Source: Hofstenia miamia (taxonomy: Eukaryota > Xenacoelomorpha > Acoela > Hofsteniidae). From it: a stretch of 64,000 nt of DNA. The notes under the pieces are model-generated. The model was not told the DNA's origin and ran no database searches. It was given only the letters and a program-made list of their open reading frames with translations. A program made the position numbers and the translations under genes. The stretch covers positions 74,988-138,987 of the forward strand of contig CABFPE010000165.1 in assembly GCA_900660155.1 (NCBI GenBank), given 5' to 3'. Below, piece by piece: positions 58,893-64,000 of the stretch. Numbering within the stretch: position 1 is the first letter of the stretch; each line of letters begins with the position of its first letter.

Positions 58893-61800
58893 TAGTAAGG
58901 CTTGGCATTAATGGTTAGCAATAAGTTGAGATTGAGCTAATATTCTTAGATAAACTTTGAATGATTAACACTTAAGTTTTAGCACACCGCAGTTGTTGAC
59001 AGTATAATTCAATATTTTAGTAAGGCTTGGCATTAATGGTTAGCAATAAGTTGAGATTGAGCTAATATTCTTAGATAAACTTTGAATGATTAACACTTAA
59101 GTTTTAGCACACCGCAGTTGTTGACAGTATAATTCAATATTTTAGTAAGGCTTGGCATTAATGGTTAGCAATAAGTTGAGATTGAGCTAATATTCTTAGA
59201 TAAACTTTGAATGATTAACACTTAAGTTTTAGCACACCGCAGTTGTTGACAGTATAATTCAATATTTTAGTAAGGCTTGGCATTAATGGTTAGCAATAAG
59301 TTGAGATTGAGCTAATATTCTTAGATAAACTTTGAATGATTAACACTTAAGTTTTAGCACACCGCAGTTGTTGACAGTATAATTCAATATTTTAGTAAGG
59401 CTTGGCATTAATGGTTAGCAATAAGTTGAGATTGAGCTAATATTCTTAGATAAACTTTGAATGATTAACACTTAAGTTTTAGCACACCGCAGTTGTTGAC
59501 AGTATAATTCAATATTTTAGTAAGGCTTGGCATTAATGGTTAGCAATAAGTTGAGATTGAGCTAATATTCTTAGATAAACTTTGAATGATTAACACTTAA
59601 GTTTTAGCACACCGCAGTTGTTGACAGTATAATTCAATATTTTAGTAAGGCTTGGCATTAATGGTTAGCAATAAGTTGAGATTGAGCTAATATTCTTAGA
59701 TAAACTTTGAATGATTAACACTTAAGTTTTAGCACACCGCAGTTGTTGACAGTATAATTCAATATTTTAGTAAGGCTTGGCATTAATGGTTAGCAATAAG
59801 TTGAGATTGAGCTAATATTCTTAGATAAACTTTGAATGATTAACACTTAAGTTTTAGCACACCGCAGTTGTTGACAGTATAATTCAATATTTTAGTAAGG
59901 CTTGGCATTAATGGTTAGCAATAAGTTGAGATTGAGCTAATATTCTTAGATAAACTTTGAATGATTAACACTTAAGTTTTAGCACACCGCAGTTGTTGAC
60001 AGTATAATTCAATATTTTAGTAAGGCTTGGCATTAATGGTTAGCAATAAGTTGAGATTGAGCTAATATTCTTAGATAAACTTTGAATGATTAACACTTAA
60101 GTTTTAGCACACCGCAGTTGTTGACAGTATAATTCAATATTTTAGTAAGGCTTGGCATTAATGGTTAGCAATAAGTTGAGATTGAGCTAATATTCTTAGA
60201 TAAACTTTGAATGATTAACACTTAAGTTTTAGCACACCGCAGTTGTTGACAGTATAATTCAATATTTTAGTAAGGCTTGGCATTAATGGTTAGCAATAAG
60301 TTGAGATTGAGCTAATATTCTTAGATAAACTTTGAATGATTAACACTTAAGTTTTAGCACACCGCAGTTGTTGACAGTATAATTCAATATTTTAGTAAGG
60401 CTTGGCATTAATGGTTAGCAATAAGTTGAGATTGAGCTAATATTCTTAGATAAACTTTGAATGATTAACACTTAAGTTTTAGCACACCGCAGTTGTTGAC
60501 AGTATAATTCAATATTTTAGTAAGGCTTGGCATTAATGGTTAGCAATAAGTTGAGATTGAGCTAATATTCTTAGATAAACTTTGAATGATTAACACTTAA
60601 GTTTTAGCACACCGCAGTTGTTGACAGTATAATTCAATATTTTAGTAAGGCTTGGCATTAATGGTTAGCAATAAGTTGAGATTGAGCTAATATTCTTAGA
60701 TAAACTTTGAATGATTAACACTTAAGTTTTAGCACACCGCAGTTGTTGACAGTATAATTCAATATTTTAGTAAGGCTTGGCATTAATGGTTAGCAATAAG
60801 TTGAGATTGAGCTAATATTCTTAGATAAACTTTGAATGATTAACACTTAAGTTTTAGCACACCGCAGTTGTTGACAGTATAATTCAATATTTTAGTAAGG
60901 CTTGGCATTAATGGTTAGCAATAAGTTGAGATTGAGCTAATATTCTTAGATAAACTTTGAATGATTAACACTTAAGTTTTAGCACACCGCAGTTGTTGAC
61001 AGTATAATTCAATATTTTAGTAAGGCTTGGCATTAATGGTTAGCAATAAGTTGAGATTGAGCTAATATTCTTAGATAAACTTTGAATGATTAACACTTAA
61101 GTTTTAGCACACCGCAGTTGTTGACAGTATAATTCAATATTTTAGTAAGGCTTGGCATTAATGGTTAGCAATAAGTTGAGATTGAGCTAATATTCTTAGA
61201 TAAACTTTGAATGATTAACACTTAAGTTTTAGCACACCGCAGTTGTTGACAGTATAATTCAATATTTTAGTAAGGCTTGGCATTAATGGTTAGCAATAAG
61301 TTGAGATTGAGCTAATATTCTTAGATAAACTTTGAATGATTAACACTTAAGTTTTAGCACACCGCAGTTGTTGACAGTATAATTCAATATTTTAGTAAGG
61401 CTTGGCATTAATGGTTAGCAATAAGTTGAGATTGAGCTAATATTCTTAGATAAACTTTGAATGATTAACACTTAAGTTTTAGCACACCGCAGTTGTTGAC
61501 AGTATAATTCAATATTTTAGTAAGGCTTGGCATTAATGGTTAGCAATAAGTTGAGATTGAGCTAATATTCTTAGATAAACTTTGAATGATTAACACTTAA
61601 GTTTTAGCACACCGCAGTTGTTGACAGTATAATTCAATATTTTAGTAAGGCTTGGCATTAATGGTTAGCAATAAGTTGAGATTGAGCTAATATTCTTAGA
61701 TAAACTTTGAATGATTAACACTTAAGTTTTAGCACACCGCAGTTGTTGACAGTATAATTCAATATTTTAGTAAGGCTTGGCATTAATGGTTAGCAATAAG

Positions 61801-62392
61801 TTGAGATTGAGCTAATATTCTTAGATAAACTTTGAATGATTAACACTTAAGTTTTAGCACACCGCAGTTGTTGACAGTATAATTCAATATTTTAGTAAGG
61901 CTTGGCATTAATGGTTAGCAATAAGTTGAGATTGAGCTAATATTCTTAGATAAACTTTGAATGATTAACACTTAAGTTTTAGCACACCGCAGTTGTTGAC
62001 AGTATAATTCAATATTTTAGTAAGGCTTGGCATTAATGGTTAGCAATAAGTTGAGATTGAGCTAATATTCTTAGATAAACTTTGAATGATTAACACTTAA
62101 GTTTTAGCACACCGCAGTTGTTGACAGTATAATTCAATATTTTAGTAAGGCTTGGCATTAATGGTTAGCAATAAGTTGAGATTGAGCTAATATTCTTAGA
62201 TAAACTTTGAATGATTAACACTTAAGTTTTAGCACACCGCAGTTGTTGACAGTATAATTCAATATTTTAGTAAGGCTTGGCATTAATGGTTAGCAATAAG
62301 TTGAGATTGAGCTAATATTCTTAGATAAACTTTGAATGATTAACACTTAAGTTTTAGCACACCGCAGTTGTTGACAGTATAATTCAATATTT
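58893..62392. repeat. 125-bp satellite, 28 apparently identical units
   Basis: Head-to-tail array. The unit begins TAGTAAGGCTTGGCATTAAT and ends ATAATTCAATATTTT. It spans 3,500 bases, exactly 28 units of 125 bases, and I found no difference between the copies I compared. The unit contains one CpG (in ACCGCAG) and has stops in all frames. No tRNA boxes, 5S rRNA or spliced-leader features were seen. Such uniformity points to recent homogenisation or to repeat collapse/expansion in assembly. Confidence 0.97.
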
Positions 62393-62792
62393 TGTGGACT
62401 AATATTTCATTTCTGAAGACAAAAAGGTATTCCTTAGTTTCTATATACTTCCAATGAAAACAGCAAATAGATAGGCATAATGTGGATCGAGTATCTCCAC
62501 TTATAAACGGCTAAGACCAAAAATCTGACAATTCAGCAAATTGCAAAATGGCTAATTATTTCGCAATGTTTATTAAGGGAAACAGTAAAATATTCTGCTT
62601 TTAATTTTAGCCGCAAAACATTTTTAAATTTAATTAATTTGATAATTGAGTGGTATTTTGAAAGCGCTTTCACCTGAAAATAATTGAATTTCTTTAATTA
62701 TTTAAGCATATTTATATTAGCGCGTATTATGCCAACAATATAAAACAAATGTAATTTAATTGACTACATTTGTAGTGAATCCTACTGCTCAG

Positions 62793-62872
62793 AAATATTG
62801 AAGCAAGACTGAGCACTTTTAATCAACTAACCAAATATTGAAGCAAGACTGAGCACTTTTAATCAACTAACA
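62793..62872. repeat. 40-bp perfect tandem duplication
   Basis: Two adjacent identical copies of a 40-base unit starting AAATATTGAAGCAAGACTGA, about 400 bases right of the satellite. Confidence 0.95.
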
Positions 62873-63320
62873 CTGTCAAAACAATTATTTCAAAAATCTA
62901 GTTGGTCTTTAAAAATTATGAGCATCCCTCTTCAAAAAATGAAAGAGAGATTTGTGATTGTCTATTTATACTTGTACTAGCTTCTATTCATTATTTACTA
63001 TGAAATGCCAAATGGTACAAAAAATTTAAGTTAAGGCGAAGTGATGATTCAAAATTAGAGTGCAATTTAATAGAGGCTATAAAATAATTGACCACTTAAT
63101 GTGAAATATACTAACTGGAGATTCAATATACCCCAAATATGCAAATATAAATATATCAACTTGCTATGATAGGAAAAATTTAGTAACAATTGTCCCACTG
63201 TTACCATTTGTTTAGGCAAACTTTTTTGCCTTCACCTCACAGTTTTTTTTGAGAAGTAGAACACTATTATTGTGATTTTCACAATCTCTGATTTCAAAAA
63301 AGATCCCATGATAATGTTAC

Positions 63321-63407
63321 TTAAACATGCAGTTGAAAAGTTCTACTCGTTCTCGCAAAGTAGCATTATTGATGCGGCCTGCAAACACGTCAACATGCTT
63401 CGCTTCA
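63321..63407 (-). CDS. Possible internal exon, unknown gene
   Basis: An 87-base minus-strand segment with acceptor (AAATTTAG) and donor (GTAACA), phase 2 on both sides. It reads EAKHVDVFAGRINNATLRER and then VELFNCMF, and is GC-richer than its surroundings. No family recognised; the opposite strand is also open here. Confidence 0.22.
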
Positions 63408-64000
63408 CTAAATTTTAAGAGATGTCACGGAAATCCGTGAATTGTACATAAAGGTATCCGCAAGTACCAAACTAAATACACTGAATTATTGTAGAATCAA
63501 TCGATTTAATGAAGATAATTTGTTATGCTTTTCCTACCCAGTAAAAAATGCCACACCCAATGATCTATCTAATTTATTGATCGATGTTGATTATTGGTAA
63601 TAACACGTACATTATTAAGTCAACACCCAACATTGTTATAATGAGTAGGATAAGTAAGCATTGCAAAAAAACTGTGACAAGAAAATTGAATATATTGGCC
63701 TTATTCCAAGAAATGCATGATAATATGTTAAATGCGATTTTTACGCAAAAATGAGCATGCACCAGTAAAATATATATCAAGCGTATACTTCATTTTCAAA
63801 GCTCTTACATTTTTCCATTTGTGTATTGAAGTGGTTTTCATTACATATAACGGAAAATGCAAATAAATTTGGCATTGAAGACGATATTATCAAAGCTAAA
63901 AGTGAAATAATAAGAGAGACACGTATATCCAAAGTTTCATAATGATCTAGCCCGACCCTTAAGGGTTAGCTGGGTTGACTAGAATTTTTGAAATTCAGGC

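Larger units (their letters stand above)
62393..64000. other. Mostly gene-free right end
   Basis: AT-rich flank of the satellite. Apart from the 40-bp duplication and a possible small exon at 63321-63407, no gene is supported. A 68-codon hydrophobic frame at 63780-63574 on the minus strand looks like a composition artefact. Confidence 0.4.

Noticed and set aside
58893-59017. The 125-bp unit as a 5S rRNA or spliced-leader gene repeat
   Set aside because: No 5S core sequence, internal control boxes or Sm site seen; only the length is close to 5S.
58893-62392. Regular repeats as a possible CRISPR array
   Set aside because: Units are contiguous and identical with no variable spacers, and the surroundings are spliced animal genes; it is a satellite.
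63574-63780. 68-codon hydrophobic minus-strand frame as a membrane protein
   Set aside because: AT-rich composition alone yields Ile/Leu/Phe-rich frames here; no splice sites or motif.

Overview
The window is AT-rich animal DNA from a draft assembly. It has three N gaps (23535-23759, 35750-35774, 53855-54026), small spliced exons with GT-AG introns, long (TA)n tracts and many decayed transposons. It holds metazoan receptor families (rhodopsin-like GPCRs and a nicotinic-type Cys-loop channel) and CR1/L2-type LINEs, a maT mariner, piggyBac, hAT and Penelope-like pieces. An invertebrate such as a flatworm, other lophotrochozoan or cnidarian fits, but I cannot name the species.

Host genes. Two paralogous three-exon GPCR genes converge: GPCR-1 on + (145-2898, 309 aa) and GPCR-2 on - (25079 down to 18296, 310 aa). 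First and second exons are exactly equal in length (306 and 331 nt) and intron phases match (0, then 1). The last intron of GPCR-2 is swollen to 5.3 kb by a mariner, a LINE, an SGNH-hydrolase/LINE piece, a trinucleotide microsatellite and a gap. On the right, the - strand carries a partial nicotinic-type receptor subunit. Four clear exons lie between 57897 and 50697 (end of the ligand-binding domain plus M1, rest of M1 plus M2, M3, M4) and one more doubtful Cys-loop exon lies near 58400. Every intron between the clear exons is phase 1.

Mobile and repeated DNA, left to right: degenerate tandem repeats (4.7-5.2 kb), LTR-element remnants (5.65-7.1 kb), a TA-flanked MITE (9.27-9.88 kb), a 41-bp minisatellite (12.24-12.49 kb), a piggyBac relic (16.5-17.0 kb), the GPCR-2 intron elements (19.4-23.8 kb), LINE relics (26.1, 29.0, 33.1 and 49.6 kb), a hAT MITE (32.74-33.03 kb), a heavily decayed Ty3/gypsy-type fossil (about 37.5-46.0 kb), a Penelope-like GIY-YIG fragment (48.57-48.97 kb), a second degenerate repeat family (54.98-55.5 kb), and a satellite of 28 apparently identical 125-bp units (58893-62392).

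The strongest anomalies are: a 10.4-kb block around the Ty3/gypsy fossil that is almost free of CpG although its flanks are not; an 18-base match to the Tn5/Nextera mosaic end at 57333-57350; and SGNH-hydrolase coding sequence that runs straight into LINE reverse-transcriptase linker with no endonuclease domain between them. I found no convincing novel operon-like or defence system.
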